Shown piece by piece: positions 7,547-16,551 of a stretch of DNA of 64,000 nt. The notes under the pieces were generated by a model. It was not told the origin of the DNA and did no database searches. It worked only from the letters and a program-made list of their open reading frames with translations. The position numbers were made by a program, and so were the translations under genes. The first letter of the stretch is position 1. The number at the start of each line of letters is the position of its first letter. Source of the DNA: Cupriavidus oxalaticus (lineage in GTDB: Bacteria; Pseudomonadota; Gammaproteobacteria; Burkholderiales; Burkholderiaceae); contig NZ_CP038636.1 in NCBI RefSeq assembly GCF_004768545.1, positions 558,001 to 622,000 on the forward strand. Reading direction: 5' to 3'.

Positions 7547-9925
7547 TCAATGCTTCAGGATTTCCGGCATGCGCACCGCGCCGCGCCGGGGGAAGAACGT
7601 CTCCAGCACCGCCGCGAACGCGGGCAGGAGGGTAATGGCCATGACCATGTTGACGAGGAACATGAAGGTCAGCAGCGCGCCCATGTCGGCCTGGAACTTG
7701 AGGCTCGAGAACATCCAGGTCGCCACGCCGACCGAGAGCGTAATGGCCGTGAATACGGTCGCCAGCCCTGTTTCCTTCAGCGCCACGGCAAGCGCGTCGG
7801 TGAACGCGAGACCGTTTGCCAGTTGCACCTGCAGGCGGTTGTAGATGTAGAAGGCGTAGTCCACGCCGATGCCGACCGCGAGCACCATTACCGGCAGCGT
7901 CGCCACCGTCAGGCCAATTTCAAGCTCCTTCATGAACCAGTAACCGATCCACGTGGCCACGGTCAGCGGCAGGCAGCAGGCGACCATCGCCCGCCAGTCC
8001 CGATACACTAGGAAGACCAGCAGGAGGATGGCGGCGTAGACGTACAGCATCATTGGCAGCTCGCTGGCCTCCAGCACTTCATTCGTAGCTGCCTGGACTC
8101 CGGCATTGCCGCTTGCGAGCCTGACCGCGACGCCATCGAGCCGGTTGGACTCGCGAAACTGCTTGACCGCCGCCACCACGGTCTGGATCGTGGTGGCGCG
8201 GTGGTCGGGCAGATAGAGGTTGACGCCTTGCACGCGGCAGTCGCTCGACGAAAGCCCGGCGATGCGGTTGTTGACGCCCTGGAACTGCGAGCCGAGCCCG
8301 CGCGGGTCCCGCGTCACGGTGGCCATCTTCGGGCTGCCTTCGTTCATCCCGGCGTTGTAGAGCTTGAGCTGGGCGGCCAGCGAATCGGTGGACACCACGC
8401 CGGGCACGCTGCCCATGCGCCAGGCGAAGTCGTCGATGAACAGGAACTCGTCGGCGCGGGAGCAGACCTCGCCATGGCGGTCCGGCGTGGCCTCGAACAC
8501 CACTGTGAGCCAGTCCAGGCCCACGTCGAAGCGGTTGACGATCGCGGCGACGTCCTGGTTGTAGCGGGAATCCGCGCGCAATTCCGGCGCCCCGGCCTGG
8601 AGGCTGCCCACGTGCCTGCCCTGGCTCTGCCAGAACGCCAGGCAGAAGACCACAGCGCCGGCGATGGTCACGATCAGTGCGTTGCGCGGCTGGGCGATCC
8701 GGGCCACCGCCTCCAGCCACCCGTTATGACGCTCGCGCCGCGCCAGTGCCCGCTGCGCGAATTCCGGCGTGAACCGGAAGTACGACGCCGCCACCGGCAG
8801 CATCATCAGGTTGGTGACGATCTTGTAGCCCACGCCGATGGCCGCCGTGATCGCCAGTTCCCGGATCATCGGGATCGGGATGAGAATGAGCGTAACGAAG
8901 CTCACCAGCGCGGTGACCAGCGCCAGCGACCCGGGAATCAGCAGGCCGGTAAAGCTGCGCCGGGCGGCAATGGCGGAGTCGGTGCCCTGGGCGACCTCGC
9001 GGACGATAAAGTTGATCTGCTGGATGCCGTGCGAGACACCGATCGCGAATACCAGGAACGGCACCAGGATGGCGAGCGGGTCAAGCCCATAGCCCAGCAG
9101 GCGCAGCGTGCCGAACTGCCAGACCAGCGACACGAGCGAGCAGGCGAGCGGCAGCAGGGTCAGGCGCACCGAACGGCAGTACCAGTAGACCGCCAGCCCG
9201 GTGAGCAGGAAGGCGATGCCGAAGAAGCGCGTCACGTCCGCGCCGCGGTCGGCAATGTCGCCGATCTGCTTGGCGAAGCCGATGATCTCGATCTCGACCT
9301 GGTCGTTCTCGAACGGGCGCCGGATCTGCTCCTCGAGCAGGCGGTTGAACTGGATATAGTCGAGCTTCTTGCCCGTGCGGGGATCGACGTCGGCCAGCTC
9401 GGCGGTGATCAGGGCGCTGGACTGGTCGCGTGCCACCAGGGTCCCGACATGGCCGCCGGCCATGGTGCGCTGACGCATCTTGCCGATGACATCGGCGGAG
9501 AGCTTTTCCGGCACGATATCCCCGCCGGCCACCGCCTCTGCCCGGAAGCCGTCCTCGGTGATCTCGGTGAAGAACACGTTCGGTGTCCACAGCGACGTCA
9601 CGCTGGTCCGGTCCACGCCCGGAAGATAGGTGACGGCCTCGGTCACCTTGAGGACCTGGGTAAGCGTCGCCGCATTCCAGACATCGCCCTGGCGGGCATG
9701 CACGGCAATGGTCAGCCGGTTGGCGCCGAAGAGCTTGTCACGGAACTGCTCGAAGGTCTTGATGTACTCGTGGCCTTGCGGCAGCTGCTTCTCGAAGCCG
9801 GCTTCGAGGTGCAGCTTCGCGCCGAGCACGCCCATCAAGGCGGTGAATCCTGCCAGTGCGAGCAGGAAAGGAAGGCGGTGCCCGAACAGGGCCGCTTCCA
9901 GACGGGTTATCAGGCGGGAAAGCAT
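7547..9925 (-). CDS. RND/MMPL-family transporter
   Basis: A 792-residue membrane protein. It has an N-terminal membrane segment (about residues 17-35), a periplasmic loop of about 200 residues, a bundle of five or six membrane helices (about residues 230-410), a second long loop, and a second bundle to the C-terminus ending in FMFLVNMVMAITLLPAFAAVL. The helix VMVLAVGIGVDYAFYIYNRL is the sterol-sensing/MMPL signature. Such exporters move hydrophobic molecules. Its start overlaps the DUF1302 stop by one base (TGATG), which indicates translational coupling. Confidence 0.9.
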   Translation of the reverse strand: MLSRLITRLEAALFGHRLPFLLALAGFTALMGVLGAKLHLEAGFEKQLPQGHEYIKTFEQFRDKLFGANRLTIAVHARQGDVWNAATLTQVLKVTEAVTYLPGVDRTSVTSLWTPNVFFTEITEDGFRAEAVAGGDIVPEKLSADVIGKMRQRTMAGGHVGTLVARDQSSALITAELADVDPRTGKKLDYIQFNRLLEEQIRRPFENDQVEIEIIGFAKQIGDIADRGADVTRFFGIAFLLTGLAVYWYCRSVRLTLLPLACSLVSLVWQFGTLRLLGYGLDPLAILVPFLVFAIGVSHGIQQINFIVREVAQGTDSAIAARRSFTGLLIPGSLALVTALVSFVTLILIPIPMIRELAITAAIGVGYKIVTNLMMLPVAASYFRFTPEFAQRALARRERHNGWLEAVARIAQPRNALIVTIAGAVVFCLAFWQSQGRHVGSLQAGAPELRADSRYNQDVAAIVNRFDVGLDWLTVVFEATPDRHGEVCSRADEFLFIDDFAWRMGSVPGVVSTDSLAAQLKLYNAGMNEGSPKMATVTRDPRGLGSQFQGVNNRIAGLSSSDCRVQGVNLYLPDHRATTIQTVVAAVKQFRESNRLDGVAVRLASGNAGVQAATNEVLEASELPMMLYVYAAILLLVFLVYRDWRAMVACCLPLTVATWIGYWFMKELEIGLTVATLPVMVLAVGIGVDYAFYIYNRLQVQLANGLAFTDALAVALKETGLATVFTAITLSVGVATWMFSSLKFQADMGALLTFMFLVNMVMAITLLPAFAAVLETFFPRRGAVRMPEILKH

Positions 9926-11871
9926 CAGAAGGACGTGGTCATGCTGAGGGAGACAAAGTCGCGGTCGCGCAGCAGGTTGCTGCCGCTACCGCCCCAGTTG
10001 TGCGTGTAGTCGAGGCGCATCTTTGTCTCCGGCTTCGTCTTGAAGTCGAGGGTCGCGCCGATCACCGCGGCGCCCGCGCCCCGGATGAAGCCTGGCAGCG
10101 CCGTGGCCGAATAGCCTCCGATGCCTTGCATGACGGCGATGTCCGGCGACAGCGACGCCCGCGTGCCGAAGATGTTGGGATAGGTCACCGAGGCCGCCAG
10201 CACCATCCCCGCCGACAACTTGGTGGGCAGCGTGTAGTCGGCGGTGACCGCATACGGAATGCCGGCGTTGAGCCTGAGCTTCGGGTAATACGCCAGCGCA
10301 CCTTCCGCGGTGAGCGTGCCCTCGGACGCGCCCAGCGCGCGCAGCAGCCAGCCGAACGAGCCCGAAGGCGACATGATGTGGATGCCGGTCAGGTGGAGCT
10401 GATAGTGCTGCGTGTCGATTGCCCCGCGGCAACTGCTACCGACGGGCTTGACCGCGAAATCGGCCAGGGCGTTGCAGTAGTAGGGGTTGGCCGGATCGAT
10501 GACCGTGGTCGGATCGATGGCGACGCTGTCCCGCGGACGGTATGACAGCTCGGTGCCGATCGCCCATTCGCCAACCTGGAAGTTGTACGAGAGGCCGAAC
10601 AGGTCGCGGTTCTTGCCGTAGTCGAGCGACGCCTGCCAGCCGAACGGATTGCTCGTCGTGTTGACCACCTGGTAGCTCACGAACGGCACCTTCTCGCTGT
10701 AGTGGTAGTAATAGAGGCCGAGTTCGTTGCCGCTGTCGGGGAACTTGTAACGCAGCGCCATCCCCCCTTGCCCGTTGTTGGTCGGCTTGTTGTCCGCGCC
10801 GCGCGGGATAAAGGTGCCCGTGCCGACCAGGGGCCCGACCGGGTTGGTATTGGGATTCGCCAGCTCCCCGGTGCTCAGGCGGCGGTTGTAGGGCATCCCG
10901 GTCGCGGGATTGATGCCGACGATCCGGGTTCCGGTGTCGCCGATCGTGCCGTTGGGAAGCGGGGCCAGGCCCGATGCAGCCAGCGCGCCATTGACAGCTG
11001 AAGTCGGGATATAGAAGCCTCGTCCGCCCTTGCCGAGGAAGTCGCTGGTCGAAAAGAAGGTCCCGGGCGCGTCGAACGTGAAGCTGTTCCACTTCCACTG
11101 GTAGAAGGCCTCCAGGCCGAGGTCCTTGCCGAGTGAAGTGCTCGCCGAGACCATGGGCGCGGGGATAAACAGGTTTTTCAGCGGCGTTCCCGGCTGGTGC
11201 GCGGACGGCAGGTAGATCGCGTTGATCGCGTTGATACCGCCCGGGATGTAGAGGTTCTCACCCCAGTTCAGCACCTGGTTGCCGACCCGGACACGCGCCT
11301 GCTGGTCGCCGACGTCGAATTCCTTGGTGATGTAGGCGTCGAGCAGGCGCGGGTCGCTGGTGGCGAAGTTCCGCGCGTCCGGGTCCAGGTCGGTGCGTCT
11401 GGTGTGGGCGGTCGCAAAATCATAGTTGACGACGCCGCGCACCAGTCCGCTCCACCCGTTGGTGCCCTTGACATAGAGGTCGCTGGTCCACTGCGCATTG
11501 GCCGAGACCGGCTGCCAGCGCTTGTAGTTCAGGTTGCCGTCGTCCTGGTTCAGGCGCAGCGTATCCAGGTTCGACGAGAAGACAGACGGGTTGCTTTTCT
11601 GCAGCGGCGTTGGCGCATCGCCGACGCAGCCGCCGTTGTCGTTGCCGACAAAGCTGCAGTTCGTCTTCGACGTTCGCATCGCCGCGCCAAACGAGACCGT
11701 CGAGTCGAAGGCCACCGTCCAGCCGTTGTCGAGCGTCCACTGTGCGGCGTAAGCCGAGCCGGCATCCGCCATTGCCAGCAGGCCTACGATCACCGAGCGG
11801 GCCAGCTTCCGTTCCATTCGCTTCCCCGCGGCGGCTTGCGCCGCCGCTGCTGCCACATCACGCAGTTTCAT
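9925..11871 (-). CDS. DUF1302 family outer-membrane-type protein
   Basis: A 648-residue protein with an exported N-terminus (hydrophobic stretch VIVGLLAMADAGSAYA, cleavage predicted after AYA). The mature part is Tyr/Asn/Gly-rich with alternating pattern and ends in an aromatic residue (VSLSMTTSF), as expected for a beta-barrel. DUF1302 proteins nearly always pair with DUF1329 proteins, as here. The start has GGGGAGACAGGC before it; an internal Met at residue 19 is an alternative. Likely role: outer-membrane channel or acceptor for the neighbouring MMPL exporter. The function is not known experimentally to me. Confidence 0.82.
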   Translation of the reverse strand: MKLRDVAAAAAQAAAGKRMERKLARSVIVGLLAMADAGSAYAAQWTLDNGWTVAFDSTVSFGAAMRTSKTNCSFVGNDNGGCVGDAPTPLQKSNPSVFSSNLDTLRLNQDDGNLNYKRWQPVSANAQWTSDLYVKGTNGWSGLVRGVVNYDFATAHTRRTDLDPDARNFATSDPRLLDAYITKEFDVGDQQARVRVGNQVLNWGENLYIPGGINAINAIYLPSAHQPGTPLKNLFIPAPMVSASTSLGKDLGLEAFYQWKWNSFTFDAPGTFFSTSDFLGKGGRGFYIPTSAVNGALAASGLAPLPNGTIGDTGTRIVGINPATGMPYNRRLSTGELANPNTNPVGPLVGTGTFIPRGADNKPTNNGQGGMALRYKFPDSGNELGLYYYHYSEKVPFVSYQVVNTTSNPFGWQASLDYGKNRDLFGLSYNFQVGEWAIGTELSYRPRDSVAIDPTTVIDPANPYYCNALADFAVKPVGSSCRGAIDTQHYQLHLTGIHIMSPSGSFGWLLRALGASEGTLTAEGALAYYPKLRLNAGIPYAVTADYTLPTKLSAGMVLAASVTYPNIFGTRASLSPDIAVMQGIGGYSATALPGFIRGAGAAVIGATLDFKTKPETKMRLDYTHNWGGSGSNLLRDRDFVSLSMTTSF

Positions 11872-11904
11872 GCCTGTCTCCCCGTGGTTCTGTTTTTCTT
11901 GGGC

Positions 11905-13269
11905 TTATCGTGTGGTGAACCGGCGCAGGCCGTCCGGCTCGAAGGTCTTCTCCTTCAGGCGCCCTTCCCTTGCGGCGAGCCAGTCAGGTTCCTTGTGGCC
12001 GGCGACGACGCGGTCGAGCACGGCACGGCGGGTCTGGTGGTCATAGCTGGTATTGGCCGCCCAGACGCAGGCCGGCACTTCCCAGGCCATGTAGGGGCCC
12101 ATCTCGGTGGTGCGCCAGACCTTGCCCTGCGCGTCGTACATGTCCTCCACCAGGATGGTCCAGGTGTCCTCGTCGATGTAGAACACACGCTTGGGGAAGG
12201 TATGCCGCATGCCTTGCTTGAGCGTGGCCTCGACCACCCACATCCGGTGCAGCTCATAGCGCGTCAGGTCGCGGCTCAGGAACTTCGGCTTGACGACTTC
12301 GTCGACCTTGTTTGCCGAAGAGTTGACCCGGTACGTGTTGTAGGGCACGTACATCTCCTTCTTGCCGGCCAGCTTCCAGTCGTAGCGGTCGAGTGGGCCG
12401 TTGAACTGCATGTACTGGTCGACGGTCAGCAGGTTCTCGGTGTTGAGCTGCGGGGCGTCGTACTGGTACGTCGGCGCGCGCCGCACGCGGCGCTGGCTCG
12501 CGAAATACAGCCAGACGTCGTTGGCCTCGGAGAACTTGTACTGGGTCAGGGTGGCATCCCCCGCGATCGACGGTGGGCTGGTAAAGGTGTTGAGGTAGAG
12601 GCTCTCGATGCCGCGGGCGTCGCCTACGCCCTTGTTCGACGGAGACCACATCGGCGACATCTGCCATTCCTGCTGGCCAAGCGGCTCCCCGATGCTGTCG
12701 GTGCCCTTCGGCGGGATGTAGCCGGCATAGCTCATCTGGAAGCCCTCTCCCTTCCAGTGCAGCTTGTGGTTCCACATGGCTTCGGCGCCGTTCTGCGGAA
12801 TCGGGAACGGCACGGCGGCGCCGAGCGCCTCGGCGAGGTCCTGGCCGTTCTCGCCAAGCTTCGCCGTGGTCGCGTTCTTCTTGGTCCGCTCGTAGAAGAA
12901 GTCGGGGAAGCCGCAAGAACGGTGCGTCGGATAGACGTCCATCCGATAGCCCGGGATCGTCTTCACCATTTCGATCTGTCCCGGGGCAAGCTTGTCCTTG
13001 TATTTGTCGACGTTGGACGCGTCGATCGAAAGCACCCGCTTGTCATTCGCGTACGGGTCGGGGCGCGCCGTGCCGGGCTTCCAGCCACCCGGTGCCTTCA
13101 TGTCGCCGCCGGTCCACTCCGGAATCGACCCATCCTTGTTGCCGGCCCGTTCGGCACCCACCGGGGTGAGGTCCTTGCCGAGCCGGCCCGCGTCCTGCTC
13201 GGAGGCCGCGGCATAAGCCGCTCCGCCGAACGCAAGGGTCATGGTGAGGAACAACATCTTGTATCTCAT
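11905..13269 (-). CDS. DUF1329 family exported protein (LolB-like fold)
   Basis: A 454-residue protein. The start is at MRYKMLFLTMTLAFGG, preceded by AGGAGACTCAG; the longer open frame from 13359 runs through the promoter and is rejected. The signal peptide ends at AYAAA. The protein is rich in Trp/Tyr and fits the usual length of DUF1329, which is thought to resemble LolA/LolB lipid carriers. It is the first gene of the leftward operon. Promoter copy 2 lies 56 bp upstream. Confidence 0.85.
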   Translation of the reverse strand: MRYKMLFLTMTLAFGGAAYAAASEQDAGRLGKDLTPVGAERAGNKDGSIPEWTGGDMKAPGGWKPGTARPDPYANDKRVLSIDASNVDKYKDKLAPGQIEMVKTIPGYRMDVYPTHRSCGFPDFFYERTKKNATTAKLGENGQDLAEALGAAVPFPIPQNGAEAMWNHKLHWKGEGFQMSYAGYIPPKGTDSIGEPLGQQEWQMSPMWSPSNKGVGDARGIESLYLNTFTSPPSIAGDATLTQYKFSEANDVWLYFASQRRVRRAPTYQYDAPQLNTENLLTVDQYMQFNGPLDRYDWKLAGKKEMYVPYNTYRVNSSANKVDEVVKPKFLSRDLTRYELHRMWVVEATLKQGMRHTFPKRVFYIDEDTWTILVEDMYDAQGKVWRTTEMGPYMAWEVPACVWAANTSYDHQTRRAVLDRVVAGHKEPDWLAAREGRLKEKTFEPDGLRRFTTR

Positions 13270-13324
13270 CTGAGTCTCCTGTCTGGCATGGCCACGAAGT
13301 GCTTCGCTTCGTGTTTTTATGATG

Positions 13325-13392
13325 TAGAACACGTTACCTAACTTAGGTAACAATGACAAAGAACAAAAGAAAAAAAGAGCTGGGGTAGTCCC
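13325..13392 (-). promoter_or_regulatory. Composite promoter element, copy 2, with perfect palindrome
   Basis: Boxes TAGAACA (13325), TAGGTAA (13344), TGACAAA (13354) and GGGTAGTCCC (13383) sit at the same offsets as in copies 1 and 3. Here the centre is a 19-bp palindrome, GTTACCTAACTTAGGTAAC (13333-13351), broken only at its middle base, a TetR-like operator. Leftward, TTGTCA can serve as the -35. Confidence 0.7.
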
Positions 13393-13465
13393 TGCGCGCC
13401 TGGATGCGATGCTTGCAAACGCACAGGCGCGGCCCCCGGCAGCTGGCGTGGCGTCATGACCAGGC

Positions 13466-13882
13466 TCAGGCGCCGCCGCTGCCAGCTACCGCCACGGCCC
13501 GAATCTCGATGCACAACTCGGGAAGCGCCAGCTCCGCCACGCCTACCGCAGTCCAGGACGGATAGCGGCTCGGCAGGTATTCATCCTTGACCTTGGTGAA
13601 GGCCTCGATTTCCTGCCGCAGGCTGGTGTGATAGGTCGTCAGCTCGACAACATCGTCCAGGCTGGCGCCTGCCGATTCAAGGATCGCTTGCAGGGACGCA
13701 AAGGCCAGCCGTGCCTGTGCCTCCATGCCCTCGCCGGGCTTCATGGTGGCGTCGAGCCCAACCTGGCCCGACACCCAGATGGTGTCGCCCACCCGGGTCG
13801 CGGGGGCGAAATGGTAGGCGTCGTAGAGCGGCTGGGTGCCGGGCGGAATGATCGGTTGCCGTTTCATCGTCGTGGTCGTCAT
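13466..13882 (-). CDS. RidA family protein (YjgF/YER057c/UK114)
   Basis: A protein of about 138 residues. Typical RidA features are DTIWVSGQVGLD near the N-terminus, QARLAFASLQAILESAG in the middle and the closing SRYPSWTAVGVAELALPELCIEIRA split between strand and helix. RidA proteins hydrolyse reactive enamine/imine intermediates or have evolved to related hydrolyses. The ATG at 13882 is preferred; a GTG at 13921 and an ATG at 13867 are other choices. It follows the dioxygenase gene with an 18-bp gap and is probably co-transcribed with it. No strong ribosome binding site is visible, so translation may be coupled. Confidence 0.85.
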   Translation of the reverse strand: MTTTTMKRQPIIPPGTQPLYDAYHFAPATRVGDTIWVSGQVGLDATMKPGEGMEAQARLAFASLQAILESAGASLDDVVELTTYHTSLRQEIEAFTKVKDEYLPSRYPSWTAVGVAELALPELCIEIRAVAVAGSGGA

Positions 13883-13899
13883 GAGGTCGGTATCGTTTA

Positions 13900-14733
13900 T
13901 CAAATGAGTTGGCGGAAACACGGCGCGCGGAAGGGGTCCCCCGCCTTCAGCGATGCCAGTTCTTCGACGTACAGCACACCCGCCGGCGTGAAGCCGGCAT
14001 CGCTGTGCTCCGGCAACGGACTGAAGACCGCGTCATCGCCAAAGAAGCGCAACACCAGCGTATGGCGGTCCGGGAAATCGGCGTCGACAGCGCCCCCGCC
14101 GTGCAGCGAACCCGGGTGCAGCAGCAGAACGTCTCCCGGCTGCGTTGCCCAGGAGAGGATGTCGTACGCATTGGGATCGGTGCGGCGTTCGGCCTCGATA
14201 TCAGGCAGCCGCGGCCAGGCCCCACCGCCGTGCAACGGCTCGGTGGGGTCGTCGGGGTTCTGGAAGGTGCTGCCATCGTGGCGCGTACCCAGGTACGAGC
14301 CCCTGACGATCTCCAGCGCATTGCGCTTGGGGACCGCCTCGAAGCTGATCCACGCGTTGGCGAAGTGCTTTCCCGCCCAGGGCAGATAAGAGGTGTCCTG
14401 GTGCCACGGCGAGCGCCCGGCCCGGCCACCCTGCTTGAGGAACAACTCTTCCGCAAAGTACCAGACATGTCTGGAGCCCCACAGGTCGGCGAACAGCTGG
14501 CCGAACGGGAGCGAGGCGACCAGTTCATCCAGCCGCCCCTTTGCGAAGGGATTGGCGTTATCGACTTGCGACCGTTGCACGGAGCCGTCAAACAGGCTGT
14601 GGGCGTTGGGCCCCGGGTTCTCGATGCCCCAGTCAAAGACTTGCCGGCACATGGCCAACTGTTCCGCGTTGAGACAGCCCTCGATGAGGACGGCACCGTC
14701 CTCTTCGAAGGCCCTTCGTTTGGATTCATCCAT
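13900..14733 (-). CDS. Phytanoyl-CoA dioxygenase (PhyH) family protein
   Basis: A 277-residue Fe(II)/2-oxoglutarate oxygenase. The iron ligands are seen as HQD in SPWHQDTSYLPW and a distal His in LLLHPGSLHGGG; an Arg follows in HTLVLRFFGDD for the 2-oxoglutarate carboxylate. The start has AGGAGAGCATCC before it. The gene lies directly below promoter copy 3, so it appears co-regulated with the DUF1329 operon and likely hydroxylates the same substrate or a relative. It is a small-molecule oxygenase; whether it acts on a CoA ester is not certain. Confidence 0.88.
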   Translation of the reverse strand: MDESKRRAFEEDGAVLIEGCLNAEQLAMCRQVFDWGIENPGPNAHSLFDGSVQRSQVDNANPFAKGRLDELVASLPFGQLFADLWGSRHVWYFAEELFLKQGGRAGRSPWHQDTSYLPWAGKHFANAWISFEAVPKRNALEIVRGSYLGTRHDGSTFQNPDDPTEPLHGGGAWPRLPDIEAERRTDPNAYDILSWATQPGDVLLLHPGSLHGGGAVDADFPDRHTLVLRFFGDDAVFSPLPEHSDAGFTPAGVLYVEELASLKAGDPFRAPCFRQLI

Positions 14734-14799
14734 GGATGCTCTCCTGATGCTTCATTAAGCCCGGCGCCCGGCCGCGTGCGCTTCCGGTCGCTTCGTTTA

Positions 14800-14867
14800 T
14801 AGAACAACCAACCAACATTAGGTCATGATGACAAATATAAGTCGGAAGTAAAAGGGAGGGTATTCCC
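14800..14867 (-). promoter_or_regulatory. Composite promoter element, copy 3
   Basis: Boxes TAGAACA (14800), TAGGTCA (14819), TGACAAA (14829) and GGGTATTCCC (14858) repeat the layout of copies 1 and 2. Leftward it serves the PhyH gene. It also lies in the gap shared with the rightward amine-oxidase gene, which could be co-regulated. Confidence 0.65.
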
Positions 14868-14994
14868 TATCCAATACCTCACTCGCTGTCCCTGCCCGCA
14901 TGGATTCGGCCGTTGCCCTCATCATTTTGACTTGTTTGTGTGATTGACCTATATTTCCGGCCAGCATATCAATCTTTTAACTTTTGTCCTAACA

Positions 14995-16551
14995 ATGTCG
15001 AAGCACGCGAAAACACGTGAAGATGCGCTGGACGTCGATGCCGCCCCGGCAGACATCGTGAACCGCGACGCAGTCGCACTGACCCGACGCCGCCTGCTCG
15101 GCGTGGCCGCGGCGGCAAGCGCTGCGATGCTGCTGTCCGGCACGCCACGCACAGCGAGTGCGGCGCCGCGGGCGCAGGGCGCTGGCGGCGTATCCGCGCA
15201 GCGCGACGTGCTCGATGTCGCGATCATCGGTGCCGGGCTGGCGGGCCTGACCGCCGCGCGCGACCTGAAACGCGGCGGATGCGACACGTTCGTCGTCCTG
15301 GAGGCACGTAACCGTGTCGGCGGCCGCACCTACAACCATGACCTGGGCAACAACGTAGTCTCGGAAGCCGGCGGGCAGTGGATCGGGCCCGGCCAGACCG
15401 CCATTGCCGACCTGGCGCGCGAGCTCGGCGTCGATACCTTCGATACCTATTACCAGGGCAAGACCGTATTCCTGGCTGGCGATGTCCGCGTGACGCAGGA
15501 TCTCCAGGGCGGCGTCGGTGCCCAGGGAAAAGTCGCCGCCAGGCTCAGCGAGCTGGCGCGCCGCGTGCCCAGCGGCGCACCATGGACAGCGGCAAACGCG
15601 GCAGAGCTGGACAAGCTGTCGCTCGGCGACTGGCTGGCACGGCAAGACCTGAGCAACGAGGAAAAATTCTCCTTCAGCCTGGCCGCAACCCTGTCGCTCG
15701 GCGCGCAACCGGCGCAACTGGGGCTGTTGCACTACCTGTCGGTGATCAACAGCGCTAATAGCGACTACGACACGCTTGAGAAGATCAAGGGCGGCGCCCA
15801 GGAGACGCGCTTCGTCGGCGGCGCGCAGATCCTCAGCATCCGGATGGCACGGGGACTTGGCGACAAGGTCCGCCTGTCGTGCCCGGTACGCAAGATCGTT
15901 GGCTGGGATCGCGACATTGTCGAGCTGCACACCGACCAGGGCGTGGTACGGGCGCGCCACGTGATCGCCGCGCTTAATCCGGCGCTATGCCAGCAGGTCG
16001 TGTTCGATCCGCCGCTGCCCGCAGGACGGGCGCAATTGCATCGGCTCTGGCCGGCGCACGCGCCCATGCGCAAGACCGCGCATGTCTATGCAAAGCCCTT
16101 CTGGCGGGACCAGGGATTCAACGGGCAGGTCGTACCGCTGGACGGTCCGCTGATCTGGTCAGTCGACAACTCGCCGCCAGACGGCTCGGTCGGCGTGATC
16201 AGCGCATTCGTCAAGCCGGGCTTCCTGCCCGCCGACCCCAAGGCCGCCGAACACATCCTCTCGGCCATTTATGCCCAGGCGTTCGGGGAGAAAGCATTAA
16301 AGCCAGTGCAGTACCACGACCTCGACTGGGGCAAGGTCGATGCCTGGTCGATGAGTTGCATCAACCCGATGCCGGCGGGCTTCTGGACCAAGCTGGGCCA
16401 GTACCTGCATCCGCCGGCAGGGCGGCTGATCTGGTCTGGCACAGAGACGGCCGACATCTGGGCTGGCGCCATGGATGGTGCCGTGCGTTCCGGCCACCGC
16501 GCCGCCCTGCAGGTGCTGGGCGCCCTGGCATACCCGGTTCGGGAGGCATGA
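14995..16551 (+). CDS. Tat-exported flavin monoamine oxidase
   Basis: A protein of about 518 residues. A twin-arginine signal (TRRRLLGVAAAASAAML) is followed by the FAD fold VAIIGAGLAGLTAARDLK, the Arg-rich NRVGGRTYNHD motif and the C-terminal FAD loop LIWSGTETADIWAGAMDGAVRSG, here broken between segments. This is the plant/bacterial polyamine- and monoamine-oxidase family. The ATG at 14995 is taken as start; an in-frame TTG at 14944 is less likely, and neither has a clear ribosome site. The next gene, a cytochrome c, starts immediately after the stop, which suggests electrons pass to cytochrome rather than to oxygen. Confidence 0.85.
   Translation: MSKHAKTREDALDVDAAPADIVNRDAVALTRRRLLGVAAAASAAMLLSGTPRTASAAPRAQGAGGVSAQRDVLDVAIIGAGLAGLTAARDLKRGGCDTFVVLEARNRVGGRTYNHDLGNNVVSEAGGQWIGPGQTAIADLARELGVDTFDTYYQGKTVFLAGDVRVTQDLQGGVGAQGKVAARLSELARRVPSGAPWTAANAAELDKLSLGDWLARQDLSNEEKFSFSLAATLSLGAQPAQLGLLHYLSVINSANSDYDTLEKIKGGAQETRFVGGAQILSIRMARGLGDKVRLSCPVRKIVGWDRDIVELHTDQGVVRARHVIAALNPALCQQVVFDPPLPAGRAQLHRLWPAHAPMRKTAHVYAKPFWRDQGFNGQVVPLDGPLIWSVDNSPPDGSVGVISAFVKPGFLPADPKAAEHILSAIYAQAFGEKALKPVQYHDLDWGKVDAWSMSCINPMPAGFWTKLGQYLHPPAGRLIWSGTETADIWAGAMDGAVRSGHRAALQVLGALAYPVREA

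Noticed and set aside
8201..10009. A 602-residue plus-strand ORF
   Set aside because: Antisense to the MMPL exporter, which has clear membrane helices in its own frame.
11197..13341. A 714-residue plus-strand ORF
   Set aside because: Antisense to the DUF1302 and DUF1329 genes, rich in Arg/Val/Leu/His with no domain.
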